From Clostridium sp. 12(A) (lineage in GTDB: Bacteria; Bacillota; Clostridia; Lachnospirales; Lachnospiraceae): 64,000 nt of DNA. This document shows, in pieces, positions 52,399 through 61,324 of this stretch; positions within the stretch are counted from its first letter, which is position 1, and each line of letters starts with the position of its first letter. The stretch lies in the NCBI GenBank assembly GCA_000526575.1, contig JAGI01000002.1:620001-684000 (forward strand). The letters run 5' to 3'. The translations under genes were made by a program, and so were the position numbers. The notes below the pieces were generated by a model, which was not told the DNA's origin, made no database searches, and saw only the letters and a program-made list of their open reading frames with translations.

Positions 52399-54456
52399 AT
52401 GTCAAAATCGTTATACATTGCAGAAAAACCAAGTGTAGCGCAGGAATTTGCCAATGCTCTGAAAGTAAAGGGAAGGCGCAGTGATGGTTATATTGAGTCT
52501 GATGAGGCAATTATTACCTGGTGCGTAGGCCATCTGGTGACCATGAGTTATCCGGAAAGCTATGATCCGAAGTTTAAGCGGTGGAGCTTATCTACCCTTC
52601 CGTTTCTTCCAAAAGAGTTTAAATACGAGGTAATTCCCAGCGCTGAAAAACAATTTAAGATTGTAAGCAGCCTGCTGAACCGTTCGGATGTAGATGTCAT
52701 TTATATCTGTACTGACTCCGGACGAGAAGGAGAATACATATACCGCCTGGTTGCCCAGATGGCGGGAGTCAAAGACAAATGCCAAAAAAGGGTATGGATC
52801 GACTCCCAGACAGAAGATGAGATTTTAAGAGGAATCCGTGAGGCAAAGGATTCATCTGAATATGACAATCTCTCAGCTTCCGCATATTTACGGGCAAAAG
52901 AAGATTATCTCATGGGAATTAATTTTTCCCGATTGCTTACACTAAGGTATGGACAGCATATTTCCAACTACATGCGAAGTGGGAAAAATACAGTCATATC
53001 GGTTGGCCGTGTCATGACCTGTGTCATGGGAATGGTAATCCGTAAAGAACGGGAAGTCAGAGGCTTTGTAAAAACTCCCTTCTACCGGGTTGTCAGTACA
53101 TTTTTAAAGGACGAGCTGGACTTTGAAGGTGAGTGGAGAAGCGCTCCAGGGTCTAAATATTTTGAGTCCCCTTACCTTTATAAGGAGAATGGTTTTAAGG
53201 AGCGAAAGCATGCAGAAGAGCTGATTTCAATCCTGACTTCTGTCACGCCCCTGGAAGGAACCGTTGCTTCTATTGAAAAGAAAAAAGAAACGAAGAATCC
53301 GCCTCTTCTTTATAACCTAGCGGAGCTTCAAAATGATTGCTCCAAGATGTTTAAAATCAGTCCTGATGAAACCCTAAAGGTAGTGCAGGAGCTTTACGAA
53401 AAGAAGATGGTCACATATCCCAGAACCGATGCCAGAGTGCTTTCCAGTGCAGTTGCAAAGGAAATCCATAAAAATATCGGTGGGCTGAAAGGCTTTGAGC
53501 TGTTAAAAGATGCAGCAGCTGAGGTTTTGGAAAAAGGTTCTTACCGTAATATAGAAAAGACCAGATATGTCAATGACAAGCAGATCACAGATCATTATGC
53601 AATCATACCTACCGGGCAGGGCCTGGGAGCAATGAGGGGCCTTTCTCCTTTGACTTATAAAGTCTACGAAGTTATTACCAGGAGATTTTTAAGCATTTTT
53701 TATCCGCCGGCTGTGTATCAGAAATATTCGCTGGAGCTGGTGGTGGACAAGGAGCATTTCTATTCCAGTTTCAAGGTCATGCTGGAAGCGGGATATTTAA
53801 AAATTGCAGACGTGTCAGGCATGAAAAAGAAAGCTCAAGAGGATAAAGACGGGGGAAAATCATCGTCTGAGGAAAATTCAGATGATAACAATACAGATGC
53901 ACCTCAAAAGAATATGGATAACCCGGCATTCATTGCTATGCTTGGCACCTTAAAAAAGGGAATGGCTCTTTCCATTAAGGAATTTACCATAAAGGAAGGG
54001 GAAACATCCCCACCAAAACGTTATACCTCCGGTTCTATCATTCTTGCTATGGAAAATGCGGGACAATTGATAGAGGACGAGGAATTAAGAGCTCAGATCA
54101 AGGGAAGCGGCATTGGAACCAGTGCTACCAGGGCGGAGATTTTGAAAAAGCTGTTTAACATCAAATATCTTACCCTGAATACGAAAACACAGGTTATTAC
54201 CCCGACACTACTTGGAGAGCTGATTTATGATGTGGTGAATGCTTCCATCAAGCAGCTATTGAATCCAGAGCTTACTGCAAGCTGGGAAAAGGGTCTTACT
54301 TATGTTTCTGAGGGGTCCATTACCTCCGAAGAATATATTCAGAAATTAGAGAATTTTGTTGCCGGACGCACCTCTGGGGTGCTCAGGCTCAATAACCACT
54401 ACGATCTTCGCAGTGTATTTGATGCAGCGGCAGCTAATTATATTAAAGAAAAATAG
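52399..54456 (+). CDS. topB: DNA topoisomerase III
   Basis: A 685-aa type IA topoisomerase that decatenates and resolves recombination intermediates. TOPRIM: AEKPSVAQEFA (residues 8-18) and TDSGREGEYIYR. The active-site tyrosine is in TYPRTDARVL, and GIGTSATRAEI is the later conserved motif. It contains an acidic low-complexity insert near residues 475-515 (DGGKSSSEENSDDNN). There is no C-terminal zinc ribbon, unlike TopA at 8516. The length agrees with Firmicutes TopB. Confidence 0.94.
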   Translation: MSKSLYIAEKPSVAQEFANALKVKGRRSDGYIESDEAIITWCVGHLVTMSYPESYDPKFKRWSLSTLPFLPKEFKYEVIPSAEKQFKIVSSLLNRSDVDVIYICTDSGREGEYIYRLVAQMAGVKDKCQKRVWIDSQTEDEILRGIREAKDSSEYDNLSASAYLRAKEDYLMGINFSRLLTLRYGQHISNYMRSGKNTVISVGRVMTCVMGMVIRKEREVRGFVKTPFYRVVSTFLKDELDFEGEWRSAPGSKYFESPYLYKENGFKERKHAEELISILTSVTPLEGTVASIEKKKETKNPPLLYNLAELQNDCSKMFKISPDETLKVVQELYEKKMVTYPRTDARVLSSAVAKEIHKNIGGLKGFELLKDAAAEVLEKGSYRNIEKTRYVNDKQITDHYAIIPTGQGLGAMRGLSPLTYKVYEVITRRFLSIFYPPAVYQKYSLELVVDKEHFYSSFKVMLEAGYLKIADVSGMKKKAQEDKDGGKSSSEENSDDNNTDAPQKNMDNPAFIAMLGTLKKGMALSIKEFTIKEGETSPPKRYTSGSIILAMENAGQLIEDEELRAQIKGSGIGTSATRAEILKKLFNIKYLTLNTKTQVITPTLLGELIYDVVNASIKQLLNPELTASWEKGLTYVSEGSITSEEYIQKLENFVAGRTSGVLRLNNHYDLRSVFDAAAANYIKEK

Positions 54457-54468
54457 GAGATTACAAAC

Positions 54469-55152
54469 ATGAAAAAAGAAGATATGACAAACCAAGATCT
54501 ATTTGATACAAACTATACTGTTGCAAAATTATTATTTGAGCAGACAACATATCCTTGGGAAGTTCTTCCTAAAATCAGTGAGTTCATTGTTTCTTTAGGA
54601 GAACGTCTTCCTAAAGATGAGTTTGTACATGTAGGAAAGGCCGTATGGATTCATAAATCTGTAAATCTTCCGCCAACAGCATGTATGGGTGAGCACGTAA
54701 TTATCTGTAAGGGAGCTCAGATCCGTCATTGTGCATTTATCAGAGGCAATGCCATCATTGGTGAATTTGCTGTGGTTGGAAACTCCTCTGAAGTAAAGAA
54801 CTCCATTCTTTTTGACGGCGTTCAGGTTCCTCACTTTAACTATGTAGGAGACTCCATTTTAGGATATAAGTCTCATATGGGTGCTTCTTCCATCGCTTCC
54901 AATGTGAAATCAGACAAATCTCTGGTTACTGTACACGCAGAGGATGGAGATATCGAAACTGGTCTTAAGAAGTTTGGTGCCATCCTTGGTGATTATGCAG
55001 AAGTAGGCTGCGGTGCAGTTTTAAATCCAGGAACTGTAATCGGACCAAAATCCAGCATTTATCCTCTTTCTTCTGTAAGAAGCTGTGTAGATGCAAACTC
55101 TATCTACAAAAATCAGGGTGAAGTTGTAGAGAAGACTGCAACAGAAGAGTAA
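54469..55152 (+). CDS. Left-handed beta-helix hexapeptide-repeat protein, GlmU-C-like
   Basis: A 227-aa protein. An N-terminal helical segment of about 50 residues is followed by imperfect hexapeptide repeats (VHVGKAVWIHKSVNLPP, IIGEFAVVGN, AEVGCGAVLNPGTVIGPKSSIYP), the parallel beta-helix seen in the acetyltransferase half of GlmU and in sugar-nucleotide acyltransferases. The pyrophosphorylase half is missing. It lies 12 bases after topB with an ATAGGAG ribosome site. Similar stand-alone proteins are annotated as nucleotidyltransferase-like; the acceptor is unknown. Confidence 0.78.
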   Translation: MKKEDMTNQDLFDTNYTVAKLLFEQTTYPWEVLPKISEFIVSLGERLPKDEFVHVGKAVWIHKSVNLPPTACMGEHVIICKGAQIRHCAFIRGNAIIGEFAVVGNSSEVKNSILFDGVQVPHFNYVGDSILGYKSHMGASSIASNVKSDKSLVTVHAEDGDIETGLKKFGAILGDYAEVGCGAVLNPGTVIGPKSSIYPLSSVRSCVDANSIYKNQGEVVEKTATEE

Positions 55153-55192
55153 TGAATTGTAATCTCAGATAAGAGAAAGAACAACGTGCAAG

Positions 55193-55227
55193 AGAGGGGC
55201 TGTCTCGGTGAGAGATGGCCTCTTTTT
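55193..55227 (+). terminator. Rho-independent terminator after the beta-helix gene
   Basis: An imperfect AGAGGGGCTGTCTC / GAGAGATGGCCTCT stem with GGT loop and T5. Confidence 0.75.
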
Positions 55228-55298
55228 AAAATAGTTTCGTATGTAATAAGAGAATTATTTATCGTGTAAATTGTTTCTTGAGAGTGGGAGGGCTGGCA

Positions 55299-55778
55299 AT
55301 GGATAAAGAAGAACATGTCATTATGGGATTAAGGGATTTGTTAAATAAGATGTCTTGGCTGAATAAAATTAAGATGGAAGACGTACTTAAGGACTATAAG
55401 CCTTCCGAAGTGCATTGCATTGAATACATTGGGAGAAATTCAGATTCTAACGTGACAAAACTCTCAGAGTCCTTCTATATGACCAGAAGTGCCATGAGTA
55501 AAATAACAAAAAAACTGATGGAAAAAGGTTTTATTGAAAGTTATCAAAAGCCTGATAACAAGAAGGAAATCTATTTCAAGCTTACCAATAAAGGAAAAGA
55601 ACTATATGACATCCATGAGCGCCTTCACAAAGAATTCAGGGAACGTGACAAGGCTGTTTTTGAGCAAATTACGGATGAACAGTTTGACGGTATGCTCCGC
55701 TTTATAGAGCGGTACAGCAGTCATTTGGATGAAGAAATAAAGAAACTTGATTCTGATATTTATTCAGAAAAAAATTAA
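55299..55778 (+). CDS. MarR family transcriptional regulator
   Basis: A 159-aa winged-helix repressor. The DNA-binding part spans about residues 38-100 (NVTKLSESFYMTRSAMSKITKKLMEKGFI, with the wing KPDNKKEIYFKLT), flanked by dimerisation helices. The ATG at 55299 follows GGGAGGG. An operator-like sequence TTGTTTCTTG lies at 55271-55280, just before its ribosome site, and a full palindrome of the same type precedes the MFS gene downstream. This suggests autoregulation and control of efflux. Confidence 0.9.
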   Translation: MDKEEHVIMGLRDLLNKMSWLNKIKMEDVLKDYKPSEVHCIEYIGRNSDSNVTKLSESFYMTRSAMSKITKKLMEKGFIESYQKPDNKKEIYFKLTNKGKELYDIHERLHKEFRERDKAVFEQITDEQFDGMLRFIERYSSHLDEEIKKLDSDIYSEKN

Positions 55779-55795
55779 TCATATATTCATAGAAC

Positions 55796-55829
55796 AGGCG
55801 GCCAACGGACAACGTGAGGCCGCTTTTTT
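55796..55829 (+). terminator. Rho-independent terminator after marR-like gene
   Basis: GCGGCC (55798-55803) and GGCCGC (55818-55823) with T-run. Confidence 0.85.
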
Positions 55830-55871
55830 ATTATATAGTAAAGTTCTACGAACTCCCCTATATAATAAAAA
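55825..55871. repeat. Perfect 14-bp inverted repeat
   Basis: TTTTTATTATATAG (55825-55838) and CTATATAATAAAAA (55858-55871), with a small AGTTC-TAC-GAACT stem inside. It overlaps the terminator T-run. Confidence 0.8.
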
Positions 55872-55891
55872 GCACGACCTGCAGGAGGTAC

Positions 55892-55924
55892 ATGACGCTT
55901 AAGAGGAAGGGGTCACTAAAGTGA
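55892..55924 (+). CDS. Possible 10-codon peptide with strong ribosome site
   Basis: ATG with CAGGAGG five bases before it encodes MTLKRKGSLK. A GTCAC-TAAA-GTGAC hairpin overlaps its end. It may be a leader peptide or chance; the MFS promoter lies downstream of it. Confidence 0.3.
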   Translation: MTLKRKGSLK

Positions 55925-55981
55925 CGGCACGTCAGCGCCGGAATCTGGCAAGGCAGACTCTTTATCTTGTTTTGATTATTG

Positions 55982-56010
55982 TTGACAAGGAAACAAAAAT
56001 AGGCTATGAT
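55982..56010 (+). promoter_or_regulatory. Promoter of the MFS efflux gene
   Basis: TTGACA (55982-55987), 17-bp spacer, TATGAT (56005-56010). Confidence 0.85.
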
Positions 56011-56015
56011 AAATA

Positions 56016-56031
56016 TGTTTCCAAGGAAACA
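56016..56031. promoter_or_regulatory. MarR-type operator
   Basis: TGTTTCC-AA-GGAAACA, a perfect 7-bp inverted repeat over the transcription start. The half-site AAGGAAACA also occurs in the promoter spacer at 55987-55995. Confidence 0.75.
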
Positions 56032-56056
56032 ATAAAACAATGAGAGGAGAATTGTT

Positions 56057-57304
56057 ATGTTTACATTTAAATTGCGAAAAGAAGAAAATCATGAAGCAGC
56101 AATAGATAGAAAGGCTTTGATCTTTGGCCTTATGATGGTATTTCTTTGTGGATTAGGGTTTAGTATTATAACCCCTGTAATTCCGTTTCTAGTAGCACCA
56201 TATGTCAAAACCCCGGAAGAACAGGCAATTATGGTCACACTTTTAACTTCCGTTTATGCCGCTTGTGTTTTTCTGGCTGCTCCGGGCTTAGGAGCTTTAA
56301 GCGACAGGTATGGGCGCAGGCCTTTGCTGTTAGCTTGCCTTTTAGGATCGGCAGCCGGTTATATAGTTTTTGGTATAGGAGGCGCAATGTGGGTATTATT
56401 TGTCGGGCGCATCATTGAAGGGATAACAGGTGGCAGCATAAGTACTATTTTTGCTTATTTTGCAGACATCACTCCCAGAGAGCAAAGAACTAAATACTTT
56501 GGGTGGGTAAGTGCGGTCACTGGAACTGGTTTTGCCATAGGGCCTGCCATAGGAGGATTGCTCGCCAGGTTTGGTTATTCAGTACCTATGTTCTTTGGAG
56601 CTGCCATTACCTTGTTGAACTTTGGATTTGGAATCTTTTTTATGCCTGAAAGTCTTCAGAGAGGTCTCAGATCTGAAATAATTTCTCTTGCAAGCTTAAA
56701 TCCACTTAAGCAGCTTATGAATGTATTGTCTATGAAAAGATTGAAACGGCTTTTGATCTCTGCTTTTTTACTTTGGATACCCAATGGATCACTACAGGCG
56801 GTTTTTTCACAATTCATCATAGATACCTTCCATTGGCAGCCAGTAATCATAGGACTCATGTTTTCCATTATTGGGATACAGGATATTATATCCCAAGGTT
56901 TTATCATGCCAAGGCTTCTAAAAAAGTGCAGCGATATGCAAATTGTAATTCTTGGGATGAGTTCTGAGATATTAGGGTATTGTTTGATTGCAGTATCCGC
57001 CTTGTTTTCCTTCTATCCCTTTTTCATTTTAGGTATGTTTGTCTTTGGATTTGGTGATTCCATTTTTGGACCATCCTTTAATGGTATGATTTCTAAGTCG
57101 GTGGAATCAAGCGAACAGGGGAGAGTGCAGGGAGGGAGCCAGGCCATACAATCCCTGGCAAGGATCGCAGGACCGGTCATTGGGGGCCAGCTCTATGTAT
57201 TGCTGGGCCATGTATCACCAGCCTTAATGGGAGTGGTTTTAATCACCGGGGCTTTACTGGTATTGTGCCGGAAGGAGCGTGTATACAATCATCTTACAAC
57301 ATAA
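56057..57304 (+). CDS. MFS multidrug/tetracycline-type efflux transporter
   Basis: A 415-aa major-facilitator protein with twelve membrane segments. Motif A between helices 2 and 3 is GALSDRYGRRPLL (about residues 78-90), and the antiporter motif C is GTGFAIGPAIGGLLA (about residues 155-169). It resembles the tetracycline/multidrug proton antiporters of the DHA1 group. It is preceded by a strong promoter with a palindromic operator that should bind the adjacent MarR protein, so it is probably induced by a drug or toxic ligand. GAGAGGAG is the ribosome site. Confidence 0.9.
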   Translation: MFTFKLRKEENHEAAIDRKALIFGLMMVFLCGLGFSIITPVIPFLVAPYVKTPEEQAIMVTLLTSVYAACVFLAAPGLGALSDRYGRRPLLLACLLGSAAGYIVFGIGGAMWVLFVGRIIEGITGGSISTIFAYFADITPREQRTKYFGWVSAVTGTGFAIGPAIGGLLARFGYSVPMFFGAAITLLNFGFGIFFMPESLQRGLRSEIISLASLNPLKQLMNVLSMKRLKRLLISAFLLWIPNGSLQAVFSQFIIDTFHWQPVIIGLMFSIIGIQDIISQGFIMPRLLKKCSDMQIVILGMSSEILGYCLIAVSALFSFYPFFILGMFVFGFGDSIFGPSFNGMISKSVESSEQGRVQGGSQAIQSLARIAGPVIGGQLYVLLGHVSPALMGVVLITGALLVLCRKERVYNHLTT

Positions 57305-57347
57305 AAACAGGGGTACAAGACTTCATTCGAGTTTTGTACCCCTGTTT
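57303..57347. terminator. Bidirectional terminator between MFS gene and upp
   Basis: AAACAGGGGTACAA (57305-57318) and TTGTACCCCTGTTT (57334-57347), perfect 14-bp stem, A/T flanks serving both strands. Confidence 0.9.
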
Positions 57348-57362
57348 CTATCTATTAAATCT

Positions 57363-58004
57363 CTATTTTGTTCCGAAAATACGATCGCCTGCATCGCCAA
57401 GTCCTGGACAGATATAGGCATTCTCATTTAATCCACGGTCTAAATGTCCTACATAAATCTGAATATCAGGATGAGCTTCCTGAAGCTTCTTTAAGCCTTC
57501 TGGAGCAGCAATGATACACATGAATTTAATGTGTTTTCCGCCGTACTGCTTGATGAAATTGATTGCTTCAACTGCAGAACCGCCGGTCGCTACCATAGGA
57601 TCTGTGACAACGATGGTTCTCTGTTCGATTGGGCTTGGAAGCTTACAGTAATACTCGTGAGGCTCGTGAGTCACTTCGTCGCGGTATAAGCCGATGTGTC
57701 CTACTTTTGCAGAAGGAACCAGAGCCAAAATACCATTTACCATACCCAGTCCTGCGCGGAGAATCGGTACGATTGCCATTTTCTTGCCGGCAATCATTGG
57801 AGTCATGCAGGTTTCGATTGGAGTCTCTACCTCTACATCCTGTAAAGGGAGATCTCTTAAGGCTTCAAAGCCCATCAGCATAGCAATTTCTTCAATAAGA
57901 GCACGGAATTCATTGGTGCCTGTTCTTTTATCTCTTAAGATAGAAATTTTGTGCTGAATCAGGGGGTGGGTAAAAACGGTTACATTGTCCATTGAAAAAT
58001 CCAT
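57363..58004 (-). CDS. upp: Uracil phosphoribosyltransferase
   Basis: A 213-aa salvage enzyme making UMP from uracil and PRPP. The PRPP loop [14 protein letters not shown] (about residues 131-144) and the C-terminal uracil-binding [16 protein letters not shown] motif are intact. It lies four bases downstream of the uracil permease gene on the same strand, so imported uracil is directly trapped as UMP. Confidence 0.97.
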   Translation of the reverse strand: MDFSMDNVTVFTHPLIQHKISILRDKRTGTNEFRALIEEIAMLMGFEALRDLPLQDVEVETPIETCMTPMIAGKKMAIVPILRAGLGMVNGILALVPSAKVGHIGLYRDEVTHEPHEYYCKLPSPIEQRTIVVTDPMVATGGSAVEAINFIKQYGGKHIKFMCIIAAPEGLKKLQEAHPDIQIYVGHLDRGLNENAYICPGLGDAGDRIFGTK

Positions 58005-58008
58005 AATG

Positions 58009-59349
58009 TTATTTGTCCTTTCTTGAATCTCTTGTTGTATCAGGGGTTTCCGGCAGAATCAGGTTCATAATGACACCAACCACAACTGCGATGAAAAGGC
58101 CTGAAATGTTTAAAGTAACAGAACCGATCTCTGCATTAAGACCGCCGATCTGGCCAAATCCAAGACCAAACACCAGAATAAGTCCAACAATGGATAAATT
58201 TCTGCTATGTGTAAAATCCAAATCTGATTCGGCAAGAGAACGGATACCTACGGCAGCAATCATACCAAAGAGCATGATTTCAACGCCGCCTTTTACAGGA
58301 CCGGGTATGGTCTGAAGAATTGCGCCCATTTTTCCAAATAGACCTAAAATGATTGCAAACACTGCGGTAATACGTAGAAGTCTTGGGTTATAGTTCTTTG
58401 TAGTCGCAAGCACTCCAGTGTTTTCCGCATAAGTAGTATTAGCTGGACCGCCTGTGAAACCGGCAAAAAGAGTTGCAATACCATCACCCATAAGAGTGCG
58501 GTGGAGTCCGGGATCTTTTAAGAAGTCTTTTCCTACAACTGTACCATTGGTAGTAATATCACCGATGTGTTCCATAAAAGTAACACAAGCAATTGGTGCG
58601 ATGGAAAGAATGGCTCCCAGGCTGAATTTTGGAACTGTCATAAAAGCTACTCCATTTAGATCTTTGGTTACATAAGGAATGTTGATCCAGGATGCAGATG
58701 TAATGGCGGAATAATCCATGTGAAATATGCCTAAGCTTCCTAAAATTATGCACAACAAATAACCTGCCGCAATTCCGATAAGAATGGGGACAAGCTTAAA
58801 GAATCCGTGTGCGAAGATAGAGCATAGGATTACTACAAGCAGGGTAAATAAGGCAATTCCCAGGTTTAACGCTATGGCTGGAGTCAATCCGTCGGCAAGG
58901 CTTAGGTTGCCGGTAGCATCATTGATTGCCGTGCTTGCAAGGTTAATTCCGATTACTACGATGACAGGACCTGTTACTACCGGAGGGAATATCCTCTTAA
59001 TCTTGTCCGAACCTACGATAAAAACAATAAGGGCAAAGAGAAGATAGACAAAACCGGCAAAAATAATTCCACCCTGTGCTAAAGGTACGTTCTCTGGAAT
59101 CACGGTTCCTTCCGGGCGGACGATAGTAGTAACGGCTGCCAGAAATGCGAAGGAAGAACCAAGAAACACAGGAACCTTAAATTTAGTACAGCAGTGGAAT
59201 ATTAAGGTACCAACGCCTGCAGAAAATAATGCCAGCGATGGGTTGAGACCAGTCAGCAAAGGAACCAGTACGGTTGCGCCAAACATAGCGAACAGATGCT
59301 GGATACTGAGCAGATAATCTCGCGTGGTGAGTTTTTCTTTATTACTCAT
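58009..59349 (-). CDS. uraA: Uracil permease/xanthine-uracil family symporter
   Basis: A 446-aa NCS2-family proton symporter with about 14 membrane segments. The opening [14 protein letters not shown] (about residues 17-30) and the later [19 protein letters not shown] region are typical of UraA/PyrP. It forms an operon with upp. No PyrR-type attenuator is seen in the short upstream gap; the promoter is not obvious. Confidence 0.95.
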   Translation of the reverse strand: MSNKEKLTTRDYLLSIQHLFAMFGATVLVPLLTGLNPSLALFSAGVGTLIFHCCTKFKVPVFLGSSFAFLAAVTTIVRPEGTVIPENVPLAQGGIIFAGFVYLLFALIVFIVGSDKIKRIFPPVVTGPVIVVIGINLASTAINDATGNLSLADGLTPAIALNLGIALFTLLVVILCSIFAHGFFKLVPILIGIAAGYLLCIILGSLGIFHMDYSAITSASWINIPYVTKDLNGVAFMTVPKFSLGAILSIAPIACVTFMEHIGDITTNGTVVGKDFLKDPGLHRTLMGDGIATLFAGFTGGPANTTYAENTGVLATTKNYNPRLLRITAVFAIILGLFGKMGAILQTIPGPVKGGVEIMLFGMIAAVGIRSLAESDLDFTHSRNLSIVGLILVFGLGFGQIGGLNAEIGSVTLNISGLFIAVVVGVIMNLILPETPDTTRDSRKDK

Positions 59350-59420
59350 TTTTCGACTCCATTTCTATTTATTTTCCGTCCTATTTTAACAGAGAAAGGA
59401 GTAAATGGCAACTATTTTTC

Positions 59421-60209
59421 CTATTTTGTCACAGGAGTGTAAGAAACCAGGGCAGAATCGCCTAAAGCATGGGGCACTGGAATGGAGAAAATGATGTTTC
59501 CCTTGTCTTCATAACTAAAGGAATCCGGGAATGCTGGGGTTCCATCCGGCAGCTTTGTCTTAATGGGAAAGTCAGCTTCCTGGAATAATTTGACATACGA
59601 AGAAAGGTCCATCTGCGTTCTTGCATCCATAAGTGCTTCTGTAAGTTCCGGGGAAGCATTGTAGAATTTCACCTGATCGGAAAGAACGTACTCTGCCAGA
59701 GCCTCCGGACTTGCAAAATCTGTCAGGCCAAGATCCTTCACCTGGTTGATATCAATTGTATTTGTGTAAAAGAGATTAATAGGATGTGCGGCTCCCTCTG
59801 CGTAAAAAGTACCGGTGTAAACGGCTGTAATCCGTTTGGTATCAGCAGAAATAATTTCAGCATCAACAATCACTGTGTCCTTTAAGGGATCAACGGAAGC
59901 AATGCTTAGAAAGCTGAGGGCATTGTCTTTCAGCAGCTGATTGACGTTTTCTTCTTTTTTCTTGTCTTCTAAATTAGAAATAGCAGGATATTGAATGGAG
60001 ACATTTTTGTCTTTATACGTTTTTATTGATGTAGTGATGCCTGGGTGGGTGACTGGTTTTTCCGAATAATCTCTGATTACAATGGTGCTTGCCTGGCTTT
60101 CCACCTTGGAAGCTTCCGGGGAAACGGTTTTAATATAATTCTTCTGATTGCACCCGGATAAAATTAGAACACAGAGAGCAGATAAAAAGAGAAGCTGTTT
60201 GCGGAACAT
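59421..60209 (-). CDS. DUF4163/DUF3298-like lipoprotein
   Basis: A 262-aa secreted lipoprotein: MFRKQLLFLSALCVLILSGC with lipobox LSGC (Cys20). The mature part matches the layout of DUF4163 followed by DUF3298 (as in PdaC/RsiV extracellular domains): KDKNVSIQYPAI and AVYTGTFYAEGAAHPINLFYTNTID, then ALADYVL-like and YEDKGNIIFSIPVPH segments. No catalytic deacetylase domain follows. The ATG at 60209 is chosen because the signal peptide begins there and AAAGGTGG lies upstream; a longer in-frame version has no signal. Role unknown; perhaps ligand binding in the cell envelope. Confidence 0.78.
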   Translation of the reverse strand: MFRKQLLFLSALCVLILSGCNQKNYIKTVSPEASKVESQASTIVIRDYSEKPVTHPGITTSIKTYKDKNVSIQYPAISNLEDKKKEENVNQLLKDNALSFLSIASVDPLKDTVIVDAEIISADTKRITAVYTGTFYAEGAAHPINLFYTNTIDINQVKDLGLTDFASPEALAEYVLSDQVKFYNASPELTEALMDARTQMDLSSYVKLFQEADFPIKTKLPDGTPAFPDSFSYEDKGNIIFSIPVPHALGDSALVSYTPVTK

Positions 60210-60327
60210 ATTAGAACTACCACCTTTCTTTTTGTTCACATTCAAGTTCAGTATATCATAAAGTATGAAAATATGGGGAAAAGAATGTGGAAATGATTGT
60301 ATTTCTGCGTCATTTTTCCACCTTTGC

Positions 60328-60356
60328 TTGCGGGAAACCAGGAGAAATAGTATAAT
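60328..60356 (+). promoter_or_regulatory. Candidate promoter of the AraC gene
   Basis: TATAAT (60351-60356) with TTGCGG (60328-60333) at 17-bp spacing. The inverted repeat AGTTAG-6-CTAACT (60362-60379) starts five bases after the -10. Confidence 0.6.
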
Positions 60357-60406
60357 TTGATAGTTAGACACAACTAACTTAAAAAGATAAGAAAAGAGAT
60401 GGAACT

Positions 60407-61237
60407 ATGGATGCAGAATTAGAACAGTTTATAAAAAGCTACTCCAATGCCTCTATATGTGTACAAGGGGTTTATCACTATGCAATAGAGCCTGGATCTT
60501 CCGGCAGACAGAAAACGGCCCCATTTCGTGGATTTATATTTCCCATCAGCGGAAGGGCGCAGTATGCCTTTGATGGAACTCTCTATACCACAGATTCCCG
60601 GAAAGTCATTCATGGTGTGCCGGATATGATGTTAGACAAGCTTGTTCTGGGAAATAGAAGGTGGGAATACATATCTGTTTTTTATGACATAACAGGGAAG
60701 AAGCCGGAGGGAGAGTTTCTTCCTGATACCCATTTTGAACTGACGGTTGGGCATAGCCCCAGGCTGAACGGTCTTTTATGGCGTCTTCGCAGAGTTTTTT
60801 CAGAACCAGGGGCCCTTTCTTCCTTTCAGTCAGAAGTGTTGTTTCGCTGTATTTTGGAGGAAATGTTTATCAGTGCTGCGAGCCAGACAAGTGACAGCTC
60901 CCATATGCTTTTTAAATCTGTCCGTTCCTATATTCATGATTATTATATGGAGGGGCTGACGGTAGGAGGACTGGCGGAACAAAATGGAGTGACTGCAAAC
61001 CGTTTATTTTATGTATTTCGAAGCTATGCCGGAATGGGGCCGGGAGATTATCTTCTCCGGTACCGCTTAAATCGAGCAAAGGAAATTCTCATTACAAGTG
61101 ATGCTTTAATCAGTGACGTTGCCCGGGGAGTTGGTTACGACGATCCACTGTATTTTAGCAGGTTATTTAAAAAGCAGTTTGGAATAACGCCCAGCGGCTT
61201 TCGCGAGAAATTCAGGAATAATCCATGTCCTTCTTAG
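60407..61237 (+). CDS. AraC family regulator of the adjacent siderophore importer
   Basis: A 276-aa regulator. The N-terminal cupin-like sensing domain spans about residues 1-160 (FRGFIFPISGRAQYAFDG), followed by two helix-turn-helix motifs at about 170-270 (LTVGGLAEQNGVTANRLFYVFR and ISDVARGVGYDDPLYFSRLFKKQFGITPSGFR, the AraC signature). It is directly upstream of and parallel to the iron-siderophore ABC genes, like YbtA or Btr-type activators, so it probably activates them when its siderophore is bound. The ribosome site is weak. Confidence 0.88.
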   Translation: MDAELEQFIKSYSNASICVQGVYHYAIEPGSSGRQKTAPFRGFIFPISGRAQYAFDGTLYTTDSRKVIHGVPDMMLDKLVLGNRRWEYISVFYDITGKKPEGEFLPDTHFELTVGHSPRLNGLLWRLRRVFSEPGALSSFQSEVLFRCILEEMFISAASQTSDSSHMLFKSVRSYIHDYYMEGLTVGGLAEQNGVTANRLFYVFRSYAGMGPGDYLLRYRLNRAKEILITSDALISDVARGVGYDDPLYFSRLFKKQFGITPSGFREKFRNNPCPS

Positions 61238-61324
61238 GATTATTCCATTCCAATCAAATGCTTCCATTGTTATACTGTATGAGTTGAATACGGAACACAT
61301 CATTCAGTACCTGGAGGATATGAC

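Noticed and set aside
59350-59420. PyrR attenuator or purine/pyrimidine riboswitch before uraA
   Set aside because: Only about 70 bases, with no conserved anti-antiterminator or aptamer pattern seen.
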